Under the pieces are notes generated by a model. It was not told the origin of the DNA. It worked only from the letters and a program-made list of their open reading frames with translations, and made no database searches. DNA of 64,000 bases, taken from contig JAIOJX010000032.1 in assembly GCA_022376925.1 (NCBI GenBank), positions 201,992,939-202,056,938 of the forward strand, given 5' to 3'. A program made the position numbers and the translations under genes. The DNA comes from Tragulus kanchil. Its lineage: Eukaryota > Chordata > Mammalia > Artiodactyla > Tragulidae. Positions 1-11,833 of this stretch are shown here, piece after piece (positions within the stretch are counted from its first letter, which is position 1; each line of letters opens with the position of its first letter).

Positions 1-1912
1 TGCTGTGCTCCCAGGGTTGTGCCGTACATCCTTGTTAGCTTATTTTATTATGTCACACCTTAAGTCCACTAGTGTCTTCCTTTATTTTTGTGCTAATTTT
101 CATTTCTGTCTAAAAATTCAACGTTATCCAGGTGTTCATTATAATCCACCACTTACAGAAGTTGATACTGTTAGCCAGGGACAGACAGAAGGCCGACTTA
201 AAACTTTATTTTGTTTCCATTTTATTCACTAAGGTATTTTCAAACTGGAAAAGGTAGAGGCAATGCAGGTTTCTGTTTTGAGTAATGGCAAACTAGGTAA
301 TTGGGATTAGTTCTCCCACTGGGGACAATTAGGAAATAATTATCGAAGTATAATTTCTGCTTGGAGATCCTGGAGAGCAGTGAGCTAGTCAGATAATGAA
401 TAATGAGGCTATGATCCATGTGAGGGCAGAAAGACAGGTCCAAGGATGAGCATCCAATTTGAGGTTCCTTTCTCCTCTGAGAGGATATGCTGGACTCCTG
501 AGTGGGCTGAATGGCAAGTCTGTGAAAGTGTCTCTCTGAACTAAAGCAACAGGAATTAATCAAGTAGTGGTAACCCTGGTGAACCCCCATTTCTCTGAGA
601 TAGGATCATGAAAGTCTATGTTCTAGAAGGAAGGGTAAGTTAGAAACAGGCCATTGTAGAGACTACAGCTCAGCTTTAGAAAACATCTAGAGTTCATGGA
701 AAGCAAAGGCAAATCTTTTTGAGTCACCTTAGGTATGAAAAAGCAAACAATTGTGTTTTTTTAAGTTACAGTCATTCTCTATGTCTCTTTTTGGCTTAAT
801 TTGGGGTCATTTCTTTTTTGGAATTTTGAATAATGTGCTTATATTGCCTATTCAGAAAATCTATGCACACACATGCCGTGAGATTCTTCACTGTGTTTAT
901 TTTGTAAGTTACAGTCATTCTCTATGTCTCTTTTTGGCTTTTTGCTCATCAGGAACTGACCTCTTCTGGACTTTTTTCTCTCAGATGAAGTTTCTATGAA
1001 ATATAGTTTGCAAATCTCCTTAGGGATAATTTTCATGTAATTCTCTTTGAAGTTTAGTTGATGTATAATATATAAGTTGCAGGTGTAAAATATAATGATT
1101 CATAATTTTTAAATGTTATACTCCATTTATAGTTATGATAAAATATTTGCTGTGCTCCCAGGGTTGTGCCGTACATCCTTGTTAGCTTATTTTATTATGT
1201 CACACCTTAAGTCCACTAGTGTCTTCCTTTATTTTTGTGCTAATTTTCATTTCTGTCTAAAAATTCAACGTTATCCAGGTGTTCATTATAATCCACCACT
1301 TACAGAAGTTGATACTGTTAGCCAGGGACAGACAGAAGGCCGACTTAAAACTTTATTTTGTTTCCATTTTATTCACTAAGGTATTTTCAAACTGGAAAAG
1401 GTAGAGGCAATGCAGGTTTCTGTTTTGAGTAATGGCAAACTAGGTAATTGGGATTAGTTCTCCCACTGGGGACAATTAGGAAATAATTATCGAAGTATAA
1501 TTTCTGCTTGGAGATCCTGGAGAGCAGTGAGCTAGTCAGATAATGAATAATGAGGCTATGATCCATGTGAGGGCAGAAAGACAGGTCCAAGGATGAGCAT
1601 CCAATTTGAGGTTCCTTTCTCCTCTGAGAGGATATGCTGGACTCCTGAGTGGGCTGAATGGCAAGTCTGTGAAAGTGTCTCTCTGAACTAAAGCAACAGG
1701 AATTAATCAAGTAGTGGTAACCCTGGTGAACCCCCATTTCTCTGAGATAGGATCATGAAAGTCTATGTTCTAGAAGGAAGGGTAAGTTAGAAACAGGCCA
1801 TTGTAGAGACTACAGCTCAGCTTTAGAAACATCTAAGTTCATGAAATTGGATTACGGTAATGCCAGGGTAGTAGTGCCCTTAGGCTATGGAAAAAGCAAA
1901 GGCAAATCTTTT
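1..1912 (+). repeat. Tandem duplication 1 (offset 1147 bp)
   Basis: Bases 1 to about 715 recur at about 1148-1912 with a constant offset of 1147. The left end of copy 1 lies outside the window. The two copies agree up to about 680, then copy 1 degrades: small indels, a missing block of about 48 bases, then unrelated sequence to 1147. Such fraying at one end resembles a poor-quality contig end. No gene is included. Confidence 0.9.
765..950 (+). repeat. Short internal direct repeat, 141 bp spacing
   Basis: A block of about 30 bases starting ttacagtcattctc occurs at about 767 and again at about 908, both followed by a ctttttggct run. It lies in the frayed interval between the two copies of duplication 1. 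It may be a simple local duplication or part of the same assembly disturbance. Confidence 0.6.
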
Positions 1913-1996
1913 CTGAAGGCTCACTGTAGTTTTCAAATTATTTTGACAAACAATTTTGCAAGACAATTTCTGTCATGGGTCAGAAATGACCAGATG

Positions 1997-2337
1997 GGGC
2001 TTCCCCTGGTGGTCCAGTGGATAAGGACACCGCCTTGCAGTGCAAGGGGCGCCGGTTCAATCCCTGGCCTGGGAAGATCCCACGTGCCGCGGAGCGGCTG
2101 GACTGATGTGTCCAATCACCGAACCGGAGCTCTGGAGCGCATATGCCCAGAGCTGGCGCTCTGCGACAACAGAGGCCACCGCGATGGGAGGCCCGCAGGA
2201 GCCAAAGAACAAAGACAGATGAAAATAGAGAAATGAAAGACCAATAGAAGTGGCCCGCCCGCTCCCTTCCCTCCCCATCCCGACCCCCACCCAAAATAAA
2301 TAAATAAATAAATCTTTAAAAAAAAAAGAGAGAAAAA
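1997..2337 (+). mobile_element. GC-rich tRNA-derived SINE, full length, with TSD
   Basis: A complete element starts gggcttcccctggtgg and continues through a GC-rich body ending near a gacagatgaaaatag segment. A pyrimidine-rich block, an (AAAT)n run and poly-A follow. A 15-base target-site duplication, AGAAATGACCAGATG, flanks it at 1982-1996 and 2338-2352, which fixes the ends precisely. The head resembles the CHR/Bov-tA tRNA-type SINEs of cetartiodactyls. The body and tail differ from the common bovine versions I remember, and I cannot name the subfamily. Confidence 0.85.
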
Positions 2338-2463
2338 AGAAATGACCAGATGCATGAAGAGACACAATCTAAACAAATTTCAAAAGAAAAGACAATAAAA
2401 ATGGATCCACAGAGCCATCAGATTTTGTTTGCCAGATACAGACCTAAAAATAATTATATTGTA

Positions 2464-2788
2464 GCTCAGTGGTGAAGAGTTTGCCTGCCAATGCAAGAGA
2501 CAAGGGTTTGATCCCTAATCCGGGAAGATCCCACATGCTGTGGAGCAACTAAGCCCCTGAGCCACAGCTTTTGAGCCTATGCTCTAGAGCCTCAGAGCCA
2601 CAACTACTGAACCCTGTGTGCCCTAGAAACCCGAGTTCCATAACAAGAGAAGTGACTGCAACAAGAAGTCTGCTCACTTCAACTAGAGAGTAGCCCCCAC
2701 TCCCTGCCACTAGAGAAGAGCCTATTGCAACAGTGAAATCCCGGAATAGCCCCCCAAAATAAATAAATAAATAAATAATTTTTAAAAA
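2464..2788 (+). mobile_element. CHR/Bov-tA-type SINE, 5'-truncated
   Basis: The element begins within the tRNA-type head at gctcagtggtgaag, runs through gatcccacatgctgtgg and ends in (AAAT)n. The flanks repeat an aataattatattgta-like target site at about 2449-2463 and 2790-2804. It is moderately diverged from consensus and so older than the GC-rich element just upstream. Confidence 0.8.
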
Positions 2789-2829
2789 TAATAATTATAT
2801 TGTAAGTCAACTATACTTCATTTAAAAAT

Positions 2830-4170
2830 TATATTTTTTTATTATGTTCAAGGAGATAAAATAGAAGCTTGAGAAACTGGGCAGAGAATTGAAATTTATA
2901 AAAATGGAACCAATTAGCAATTCTACAACTGAAAAATACAGGTGAAGATAAAAAATAGGTTTAACAATAAGTTGTTACACCTGAGGAGAGAATAGTGGAC
3001 TAAAAGAAGGGTCAGAAGAAAATACAACAGTGGAAAATTCAGAAAAGAGGTAAGAGACAGAGGATGTAGTAAAAAAGGTCTCACATTTATGTAATTGGAG
3101 GCCTAGAAGGTAAGGAGGGCAAGAAGGGACAGAAGCAATCAGTATTTGATGAGATAATAGCTATGAATTTTCCAAAATGAATAGAATCTACAGAATTATA
3201 GAGCCCTGGGTGTCCCAAGCAAGGGTATATAACCCACGATAGGGACACATCTGATTAAAACTGCTTAAAACCAAAGCAAAGACAAAATCTTAAAAGTCGC
3301 CAGAAAAATTACACTTTGCCTTAAATGAATAGTAACTTGACTGGCAGCTGACTTCTGTGCAGAGCAGTGAAAGCTGGATCATCTTTAGAATACCGAAAGA
3401 AAACTACCAATATAGAATTTTTCTCAGTGAAAATAGTCTTCAAGGATGAAGGTGAAACAAAGTTATTTTCAGGATTTATTACCTCCAGGTAACTTAAGTT
3501 TTCTAGGCAGAATCAAAATGATTCTAGATGAAAAGGAAATTGCAGTTTAATCTTCATCATAAGCATAGATGTAAAAAGCGTTAGCAAGCGATTAAGCAGA
3601 CTGAATTCAGCAATGTATATGACCAAGTTGGGTTTTTCCAGAAATGTAAAGTTATTTTAACATTTCTTGTAAAAAGTCACCTGTATAATTAGCATTTTAA
3701 TACAGTAGAGGATTAAAAGTGATCAGTTTAATAGAAACAGAAAGAAGTGGTAAAATTCAGCCTCTACTTACGATTCAAAACTCTTAGCAAACTAGGAGTG
3801 AAAGGAAATTTTCTTAATTGGATAAAGCAAAAATCCTATAAGCAGCATTAAACTTAACGGGGAAATTGGGAAGTTTTTCTTTTGAGATTAGGAGTAAGGT
3901 GAGGTTGTCAACTCTCACCACTTGCTTTTCATCGTTTACTGAATATTCTAGCTAGGACAGTCAGGCAAGAAAAATGAAATGTGTGAGAACTATAAAGGAA
4001 TCCTGTTCAACCTGTTGTTCACCGATGATGACTATGTACACAGAGAATCCAAGAGTCTGTAGATAATTTATTGAAATTAATAAATTTGTCCAGATTGTTG
4101 AGTACAGGCCAATATAAAAAAATTCCATTGCATTCATATATACTAGCAAAGAAGTTAAAAACATATATAT
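2830..4170 (+). mobile_element. Old LINE-1 fragments, plus orientation
   Basis: The stretch 3240-3480 resembles an old mammalian L1 segment with the pattern 'aaaatcttaaaag..gccag..aaaatta' through 'aaggatgaaggtgaaacaaag'. The stretch at about 3900-4150 matches the L1 ORF2 region around ctctcaccacttg, ctagctaggacagtcaggcaag and ccattgcattcatatatac. No open reading frame of useful length survives. From 3993 onward the sequence is repeated downstream by duplication 2. Confidence 0.7.
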
Positions 4171-4333
4171 GTGAAAATGTTAGTTAGTCAGTCGTGTCAT
4201 GCTCTTTGTGACCCCAGCCCACCAGGCTTCTCTGTCTATGAAATTCTCCAGGCAGCTTGAGTGGGTCGCCATTCCCTTCTCTAGGGGATCTTCCTGACCT
4301 GGTGAACCCAGGTCTCCTATATTGCAGACATCG
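4171..4333 (+). mobile_element. Bov-A2-type SINE fragment (second copy 5309-5471)
   Basis: The hallmark of this ruminant family is visible: gttagttagtcagtcgtgtc, then tttgtgacccc, ccaggcttctctgtc, ctccaggcag and ggggatcttcctgacc. It is a diverged, tail-less copy. The element type is restricted to ruminants, which supports the host assignment. The downstream occurrence comes from tandem duplication 2 and is not a separate insertion. Confidence 0.8.
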
Positions 4334-4591
4334 TTTTCTCTCTCTTGACCGTTGTCTTCTCTGCTTAGCTATCTGCTTTTGTATGGCCTGTGAAGGCTTC
4401 TCTCAAAAAGAAGCCTCCATTCCTGACCCAACTGAGGCTCTTCACAGTCTGTTTGGTCTCTGGTACCAACCCCAGATTTGGAGAATTGGACACTTTGGGA
4501 CAGATTTTCACCGCAAACCAATGGCCAGTATAGTGTTCCTTGATCATGGGACTGGCCCTTCAAGGCTGTGGAGGCTTTTTAAAAAAATGAA

Positions 4592-4947
4592 ACAAATTCT
4601 TTTTAGTTTATTTATTTTTGGCTGTACTGGGTCTTTGTTGCTGCACAGGCTTTTCTCTAGCTGCAGTGAGCAGAGTCTGCTCTCTAGTTGTGGTGTGCAG
4701 GCTTCTCACTGTGGTGGCTTTTCTTGTTGCCAAGCACTGGCTGTAGATGTGCTGGCTTCAGTAGTTGTGGCATGTCGGCTCAGTAGTTAGTTGTGACTCC
4801 TAGGCTCTAGAGCACAGGCTCAGTAGTTGCTGCATATGGGCTTAGTTGCTCCACCACATGTGGGATCTTCCCAGTTGAGAGATTGAACCCCTGTCTCCTG
4901 CATTGGCAAGCAGAGATTCTTTGTCACTGAACCACCACGGAAACCCT
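4592..4947 (-). mobile_element. CHR-type SINE, reverse orientation (second copy 5730-6085)
   Basis: The reverse complement runs from an aaccaccacggaaaccc-side tRNA head to a gctgtactgggtctttgttgctg block and an A-rich end (T-rich on the plus strand). This long tRNA-derived cetartiodactyl SINE has repeated ttgtggtgtgcaggcttctc-like phrases. The open frame at 4257-4790 is only the element read through. Confidence 0.8.
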
Positions 4948-6269
4948 GAGGAAAGTTCTTAAGAAAGAGTTGTGGACATCTCTAATATAACCACCTCATT
5001 CACTATATAACAGCGAAAGACTTGAAACAATCTCCCTAGCACTAACAGTAGAGGCTTGGGGATTGGTTAGAGAAATTATGGTATAGCATATGAGATAGTA
5101 TGCATGACATTGCTACACAGAGAAATAAAATAAAGGAATCCTGTTCAACCTGTTGTTCACCGATGATGACTATGTACACAGAGAATCCAAGAGTCTGTAG
5201 ATAATTTATTGAAATTAATAAATTTGTCCAGATTGTTGAGTACAGGCCAATATAAAAAAATTCCATTGCATTCATATATACTAGCAAAGAAGTTAAAAAC
5301 ATATATATGTGAAAATGTTAGTTAGTCAGTCGTGTCATGCTCTTTGTGACCCCAGCCCACCAGGCTTCTCTGTCTATGAAATTCTCCAGGCAGCTTGAGT
5401 GGGTCGCCATTCCCTTCTCTAGGGGATCTTCCTGACCTGGTGAACCCAGGTCTCCTACATTGCAGACATCGTTTTCTCTCTCTTGACCGTTGTCTTCTCT
5501 GCTTAGCTATCTGCTTTTATATGGCCTGTGAAGGCTTCTCTCAAAAAGAAGGCTCCATTCCTGACCCAACTGAGGCTCTTCACAGTCTGTTTGGTCTCTG
5601 GTACCAACCCCAGATTTGGAGAATTGGACACTTTGGGACAGATTTTCACCCCAAACCAATGGCCAGTATAGTGTTCCTTGATCATGGGACTGGCCCTTCA
5701 AGGCTGTGGAGGCTTTTTAAAAAAATGAAACAAATTCTTTTTAATTTATTTATTTTTGGCTGTACTGGGTCTTTGTTGCTGCACAGGCTTTTCTCTAGCT
5801 GCAGTGAGCAGAGTCTGCTCTCTAGTTGTGGTGTGCAGGCTTCTCACTGTGGTGGCTTTTCTTGTTGCCAAGCACTGGCTGTAGATGTGCTGGCTTCAGT
5901 AGTTGTGGCATGTCGGCTCAGTAGTTAGTTGTGACTCCTAGGCTCTAGAGCACAGGCTCAGTAGTTGCTGCATATGGGCTTAGTTGCTCCACCACATGTG
6001 GGATCTTCCCAGTTGAGAGATTGAACCCCTGTCTCCTGCATTGGCAAGCAGAGATTCTTTGTCACTGAACCACCACGGAAACCCTGAGGAAAGTTCTTAA
6101 GAAAGAGTTGTGGACATCTCTAATATAACCACCTCATTCACTATATAACAGCGAAAGACTTGAAACAATCTCCCTAGCACTAACAGTAGAGGCTTGGGGA
6201 TTGGTTAGAGAAATTATGGTATAGCATATGAGATAGTATGCAGCCATTTAAAATTATTTTTTCAATCCC

Positions 6270-6380
6270 AGGAATTCCCTGGCATCCAGTGGTTAGGATT
6301 CCATACTTTCACTGCCAAGGGCCTGGGTTTGATCCCTGGTCAGGGAACTGAGATCCCACAAACTGTGCCAGGAAAAAATA
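6270..6380 (+). mobile_element. CHR/Bov-tA-type SINE head fragment
   Basis: It begins with aattccctggcatccagtgg and contains the tRNA-type B-box-like phrase gggtttgatccctggtc and ggaactgagatcccac. It then ends quickly in an A-rich tail. It is a short, diverged member of the tRNA-derived family. Confidence 0.75.
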
Positions 6381-6718
6381 ATAATAATTTTCTAGTCCCA
6401 TTTTTATCGACCGTGAAAAATTTCATAAATAATGCTCAGTAACTTTAGGTACATGTCCTTTCAGAAATGTAAGTATATAAATAGAATTTGTATATGAATA
6501 TTTATATAGCATGAATATTTTAAATATATATATTTCTGCTGAGTCCTAGAATATGAAGAAACTATGAAACATTAATGGAATAATTAATGAAAAGCTGTAT
6601 TAATACCTGAGCTCATATTTATAGTCTATCAGATCAAATCATGGTACATTATTGTCCATTAGAACCTATGGTCTCCATGCCCCCCCCAAAAAAGTTGATT
6701 TCTGAGGATAGGGAGGAA

Positions 6719-6752
<34 letters not shown>
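6719..6752 (+). repeat. (CA)n microsatellite
   Basis: An uninterrupted CA dinucleotide run of about 16 units lies in the TMED8 intron. It is likely polymorphic. No other function is visible. Confidence 0.95.
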
Positions 6753-6754
<2 letters not shown>

Positions 6755-6851
6755 ACGTGTAAACATACATTTGTCTAGGTATGTATATATGTGTGTATGT
6801 ATAAATATGATTTTGAAAGGACATACACGAAAATTTACAATGGTTATTTTT

Positions 6852-7185
6852 ATTTTCTTTTTTTAAAGATTTATTTATTTATTTATTTTGGGCGGGAGTC
6901 GGGTTGGGGAGGGAGGGGAGCAGGCGGGCCACTTCTATTGGTCTTTCGTTTCTCTATGTTCATCCGTCTTTGTTCTTTGGCTCCTGTGGGCCTCCCATCG
7001 CGGTGGCATCTGTTGTCGCAGAGCGCCGGCTCTGGGCGCATGCGCTCCAGAGCTCCGGCTCGGCGATGGGACACATCAGTCCAGCCGCTCCGCGGCACGT
7101 GGGATCTTCCCAGGCCAGGGCTCGAACTGGCACCCCTTGCACTGCAAGGCGGTGTCCTTACCCACTGGACCACCAGGGGAAGCCC
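6852..7185 (-). mobile_element. GC-rich tRNA-derived SINE, reverse, full length with TSD
   Basis: This is the same subfamily as the element at 1997-2337, in the opposite orientation: T-rich (ATTT)n first, then the GC-rich tail, body and the head ending ggggaagccc. The target-site duplication is TACAATGGTTATTTTT at 6836-6851 and 7186-7201, with one mismatch. Several frames are open through it only because it is GC-rich. Confidence 0.85.
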
Positions 7186-7767
7186 TACAATGATTATTTT
7201 TGTTTAGTGGAGTTGTGTTTGGTTGTTTTGGTTTTTTCTTGTTTGTGTTTCCTGATTTTTCTACACTTAATAATGGATTATTTGTAAAGTCCGGAAGGGT
7301 AAATGCAAAGTGTTTTCTTGTCCGTATTTAATTTGTCCTACAATGAGCAAGGCATGTATTTGTGTCATTTCAAAAACCTAACTTAAATAATATGGATATA
7401 TATAAGGTCGTGCATTTAAGTTAAAAAAAGTCAATTATTTCCCAAAAATCTGTCTCAAAAATAGAGCCTTGGAGAGACTAAGCTTGGAATAAGTTTATTT
7501 TTATAAACCCTTGGAGATCTTGGTTGATTTATTTAGGCCAATTGGGTAAGTTTGCAGTTAAAAGAAAAATCTAGCGCCCAGTTACCATGTTATATCAAGA
7601 AATACCGTGTCCTTATTAAGAGATGGCTGTGTCAGTGCACTCTGCATGGCTTAGAGCACATCTGAAAAGTTGTCCATTTTAGCTCTTGACTTGAAATGGA
7701 ACAAAGAGGAATAACAAAATGAGGCGGGCATGGTCAGAGGTCATCTGAGGGAAGATGCAGAGAGCTA

Positions 7768-9947
7768 GAGATGGCTGGCCTGGGAAGGAGCTGGCAGAAA
7801 ATGTGATAGCAGGCTGTAAATATTCAAAAGGACATTGTGGGGAGTAGTGCTCGAAGCACAGAATTTATTAGGAAGCAAATTTTACTTAGGTCAACATAGG
7901 AAAGAATTTTCTGTTCTCATTCTCGCGCGCAGAAAAGGGCCTCTTCACAGACTGGTGGACGCTGGGGACCATCCGACTTTCGTCTTAAACTCATTGCCTT
8001 TGTTGAGAGGTGTGAGCAAACCTCCATCCTCCTCCTGTGTTTCTCCCTTACTCTGTCACACTGCCACACTCCCCAGCCCTTCTGGCCCCAGATGTGTGGA
8101 GTTCTCTCCTGGGCACCAAGCAATTCTGCAACACCAGCTGGGTATCCTCTCATTTGACTCAAGGCTGAACACTCTCTACCTGGAGGTAGTGCCAGATCCC
8201 ACTGGTTGAGTCCTACAGGACTGCACCCACCCCGCTTCAAATGCCACACAGCAGTAGCATGTCCCCAGGTTACCCACAACTTCCACCAGACATGATGACA
8301 AACTAGAGGTTCCCAAGACCTCCTCCCTCTTGGATCTGATTATTTGCTAGAATAACTCAGGGAACTCAAACACTTAAATGTTTACCACTTTATTAAGAGA
8401 TATGGTCAAGGTTACAGATGAATGGTCTGATACAGAGATCTGGGAGAGTCCCAAGCAGGGGAGCTGCTGTCCCCGTGGTGGTGGGGCAGGTCACACTCCT
8501 GGTCTGGAGATGTGGTCACTGAACGGGCAGCTCTCCAAACCCAGTACTTTGGGGATTTTAATGGGAGCTCATAATGTAAGTGTGATCAATCATTAACTCC
8601 ATTTCCAGTCCCGTTCCCCTCTCAGGAGAGTGGTTGGTAGGGCTGAAAATCCCAAGCTTCTAACCATGGCTTGGTCTTTCTGGTTACCAGCCCCCATCCA
8701 GGAGCCCAAGAGTCACCTCGTTAGAACTAGAGACACTGTTATCACCCAGGAAATTCCACGAGATTAAGGAACTCTGTGTTAGGAACCAAAGCCAAAGACC
8801 AAATATTAGAACAAAAAGATACTCCTGGCACTCTAATTGCTTAGGGAAGATAACAAAAGCAGAGAGCTGGGAGATGGCTGGCCTGGGAAGGAGCTGGCAG
8901 AAAATGTGATAGCAGGCTGTAAATATTCAAAAGGACATTGTGGGGAGTAGTGCTCGAAGCACAGAATTTATTAGGAAGCAAATTTTACTTAGGTCAACAT
9001 AGGAAAGAATTTTCTGTTCTCATTCTTGCGTGCAGAAAAGGGCCTCTTCACAGACTGGTGGACGCTGGGGACCATCCGACTTTCGTCTTAAACTCAGTGC
9101 CTTTGTTGAGAGGTGTGAGCAAACCTCCATCCTCCTCCTGTGTTTCTCCCTTACTCTGTCACACTGCCACACTCCCCAGCCCTTCTGGCCCCAGATGTGT
9201 GGAGTTCTCTCCTGGGCACCAAGCAATTCTGCAACACCAGCTGGGTATCCTCTCACTTGACTCAAGGCTGAACACTACCTGGAGGTAGTGCCAGATTCCA
9301 CTGGTTGAGTCCTACAGGACTGCACCCACCCCGCTTCAAATGCCACACAGCAGTAGCATGTCCCCAGGTTACCCACAACTTCCACCAGACATGATGACAA
9401 ACTAGAGGTTCCCAAGACCTCCTCCCTCTTGGATCTGATTATTTGCTAGAATAGCTCAGGGAACTCAAACACTTAAATGTTTACCACTTTATTAAGAGAT
9501 ATGGTCAAGGTTACAGATGAATGGTCTGATACAGAGATCTGGGAGAGTCCCAAGCAGGGGAGCTGCTGTCCCCGTGGTGGGGGGGCAGGTCACACTCCTG
9601 GTCTGGAGATGTGGTCACTGAACGGGCAGCTCTCCAAACCCAGTACTTTGGGGATTTTAATGGGAGCTCATAATGTAAATGTGATCAATCATTAACTCCA
9701 TTTCCAGTCCCATTCCCCTCTCAGGAGAGTGGTTGGTAGGGCTGAAAATCCCAAGCTTCTAACCATGGCTTGGTCTTTCTGGTTACCAGCCCCCATCCAG
9801 GAGCCCAAGAGTCACCTCGTTAGAACTAGAGACACTGTTATCACCCAGGAAATTCCACGAGATTAAGGAACTCTGTGTTAGGAACCAAAGCCAAAGACCA
9901 AATATTAGAACAAAAAGATACTCCTGGCACTCTAATTGCTTAGGGAG
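7768..9947 (+). repeat. Tandem duplication 3 (offset 1103 to 1099 bp)
   Basis: Copy 1 (about 7768-8846) and copy 2 (about 8871-9947) share the same sequence, starting near gatggctggcctggg. Differences include tctcgcgcgc versus tcttgcgtgc and a 4-base deletion near 9275, which lowers the offset. The right part of copy 2 is copied again in duplication 4, giving a local triplication. The open frames inside have no recognisable homology. Confidence 0.9.
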
Positions 9948-11833
9948 TTAAAAGGTTTTAGTTCTGTGCCAGGAATCAGCGGCAGAAACTAATGTATGTA
10001 TTTTCTGTTACCTCACAGGAAAACCAGGTGGCATCAGCTCTAAGGTCTTTCCACCTGTGAGCAGTATGAGTTGACAAAAAGAAAAATAGACCTTATTCAC
10101 GTTAAAAAAAAAACCCTCAGTTGAATCACAGATACTTGCTTGTCATTTATATGTTTATATTTCCACCAAACTGAAGGTTTCAGTATTTGAGGTTTACATC
10201 AGTAAGTTGTGTTTTATATTGAGGAGTGAACTTTGGGCTTCAGTTTCTTGGTGTCTTAGCTAGAGGAGGTTAACCAGGGGTTATCTAAACACACTGAACC
10301 AAATGCTTTTCTGAGTGCTCACAGAAAGGCTAAATGAACACACCATAAAACTTGGTTGCACTTAATGGGTAAGGTTAATTGCCTGGATTTGCATCATGTC
10401 TCCATGCTTTACTTTCCTTACTTGCAAAATGGCAATGGTAGTATCAGTCGTAGGCTTGTTGTGAACCTCATCTTCATAGCGCATTTCACCTCTATATTCC
10501 TTGAGGATGCCCAGCAGTTGCTCAGTAAGTCACTGGTGAATGAGTAAATGAATAAAATGAGTAAATGAATACAGAATCCTTTACCTGATCATGGGTACAG
10601 TGATGTGAGCTGATTGAATGTAGAGATGGCCCTTTCTGCTTTGGCACTGAATCCCGGTTAATTTCGTTCTGTCCTTTATGTCCTGCCTAATTTAACCATT
10701 TGCTTTCTGTGAAATTTTTTTTTAGGGTAATTCTGTTGGGCGGATCTCCAAACCCAGTACTTTGGGGATTTTAATGGGAGCTCATAATGTAAATGTGATC
10801 AATCATTAACTCCATTTCCAGTCCCATTCCCCTCTCGGGAGAGTGGTTGGTAGGGCTGAAAATCCCAAGCTTCTAACCATGGCTTGGTCTTTCTGGTTAC
10901 CAGCCCCCATCCAGGAGCCCAAGAGTCACCTCGTTAGAACTAGAGACACTGTTATCACCCAGGAAATTCCACGAGATTAAGGAACTCTGTGTTAGGAACC
11001 AAAGCCAAAGACCAAATATTAGAACAAAAAGATACTCCTGGCACTCTAATTGCTTAGGGAGTTAAAAGGTTTTAGTTCTGTGCCAGGAATCAGCGGCAGA
11101 AACTAATGTATGTATTTTCTGTTACCTCACAGGAAAACCAGGTGGCATCAGCTCTAAGGTCTTTCCACCTGTGAGCAGTATGAGTTGACAAAAAGAAAAA
11201 TAGACCTTATTCACGTTAAAAAAAAAAAAAAGGCTCAGTTGAATCACAGATACTTGCTTGTCATTTATATGTTTATATTTCCACCAAACTGAAGGTTTCA
11301 GTATTTGAGGTTTACATCAGTAAGTTGTGTTTTATATTGAGGAGTGAACTTTGGGCTTCAGTTTCTTGGTGTCTTAGCTAGAGGAGGTTAACCAGGGGTT
11401 ATCTAAACACACTGAACCAAATGCTTTTCTGAGTGCTCACAGAAAGGCTAAATGAACACACCATAAAACTTGGTTGCACTTAATGGGTAAGGTTAATTGC
11501 CTGGATTTGCATCATGTCTCCATGCTTTACTTTCCTTACTTGCAAAATGGCAATGGTAGTATCAGTCGTAGGCTTGTTGTGAACCTCATCTTCATAGCGC
11601 ATTTCACCTCTATATTCCTTGAGGATGCCCAGCAGTTGCTCAGTAAGTCACTGGTGAATGAGTAAATGAATAAAATGAGTAAATGAATACAGAATCCTTT
11701 ACCTGATCATGGGTACAGTGATGTGAGCTGATTGAATGTAGAGATGGCCCTTTCTGCTTTGGCACTGAATCCCGGTTAATTTCGTTCTGTCCTTTATGTC
11801 CTGCCTAATTTAACCATTTGCTTTCTGTGAAAT
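9631..11833 (+). repeat. Tandem duplication 4 (offset 1114-1118 bp), chained to duplication 3
   Basis: Copy 1 (about 9631-10715) recurs at about 10745-11833. The interval 9631-9947 is thus present three times (also near 8528-8846). The third instance matches the second at variant bases, for example aatgtaaatgtg. The join at 10716-10744 is a T-run plus a damaged echo of ttagggttaattctgtgggg. Confidence 0.9.
10365..10560 (+). mobile_element. MIR element (second copy about 11483-11678)
   Basis: The core pattern of the ancient mammalian MIR SINE is visible: tttccttacttgcaaaatggcaatggtagtatcag, then ggcttgttgtgaac, and a tail near cagtaagtcactggtgaatgagt. It is old and diverged. The second occurrence is due to duplication 4. 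(Motif phrases here are split across the element.). Confidence 0.6.

Larger units (their letters stand above)
3993..6240 (+). repeat. Tandem duplication 2 (offset 1138 bp)
   Basis: Copy 1 (about 3993-5102) and copy 2 (about 5131-6240) are about 99.5% identical. I count five single-base differences, for example ctatattgcag versus ctacattgcag. About 28 bases of filler at 5103-5130 separate the copies and include gcatgacattgctacac. Both copies contain an L1 tail, a Bov-A2 fragment and a reverse-strand CHR-type SINE. Confidence 0.92.

Noticed and set aside
1980..2376. Several overlapping frames over 60 codons on both strands here and at 6790-7290, 51660-52073 and 59214-59631
   Set aside because: They are translations of the GC-rich SINE. 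The same peptides recur wherever the element sits.
3961..4164. Minus-strand frame of 67 codons beginning M-F-L-T-S-L-L-V-Y
   Set aside because: This is antisense to an old L1 fragment, and its partner at 5042-5302 is only the tandem copy.
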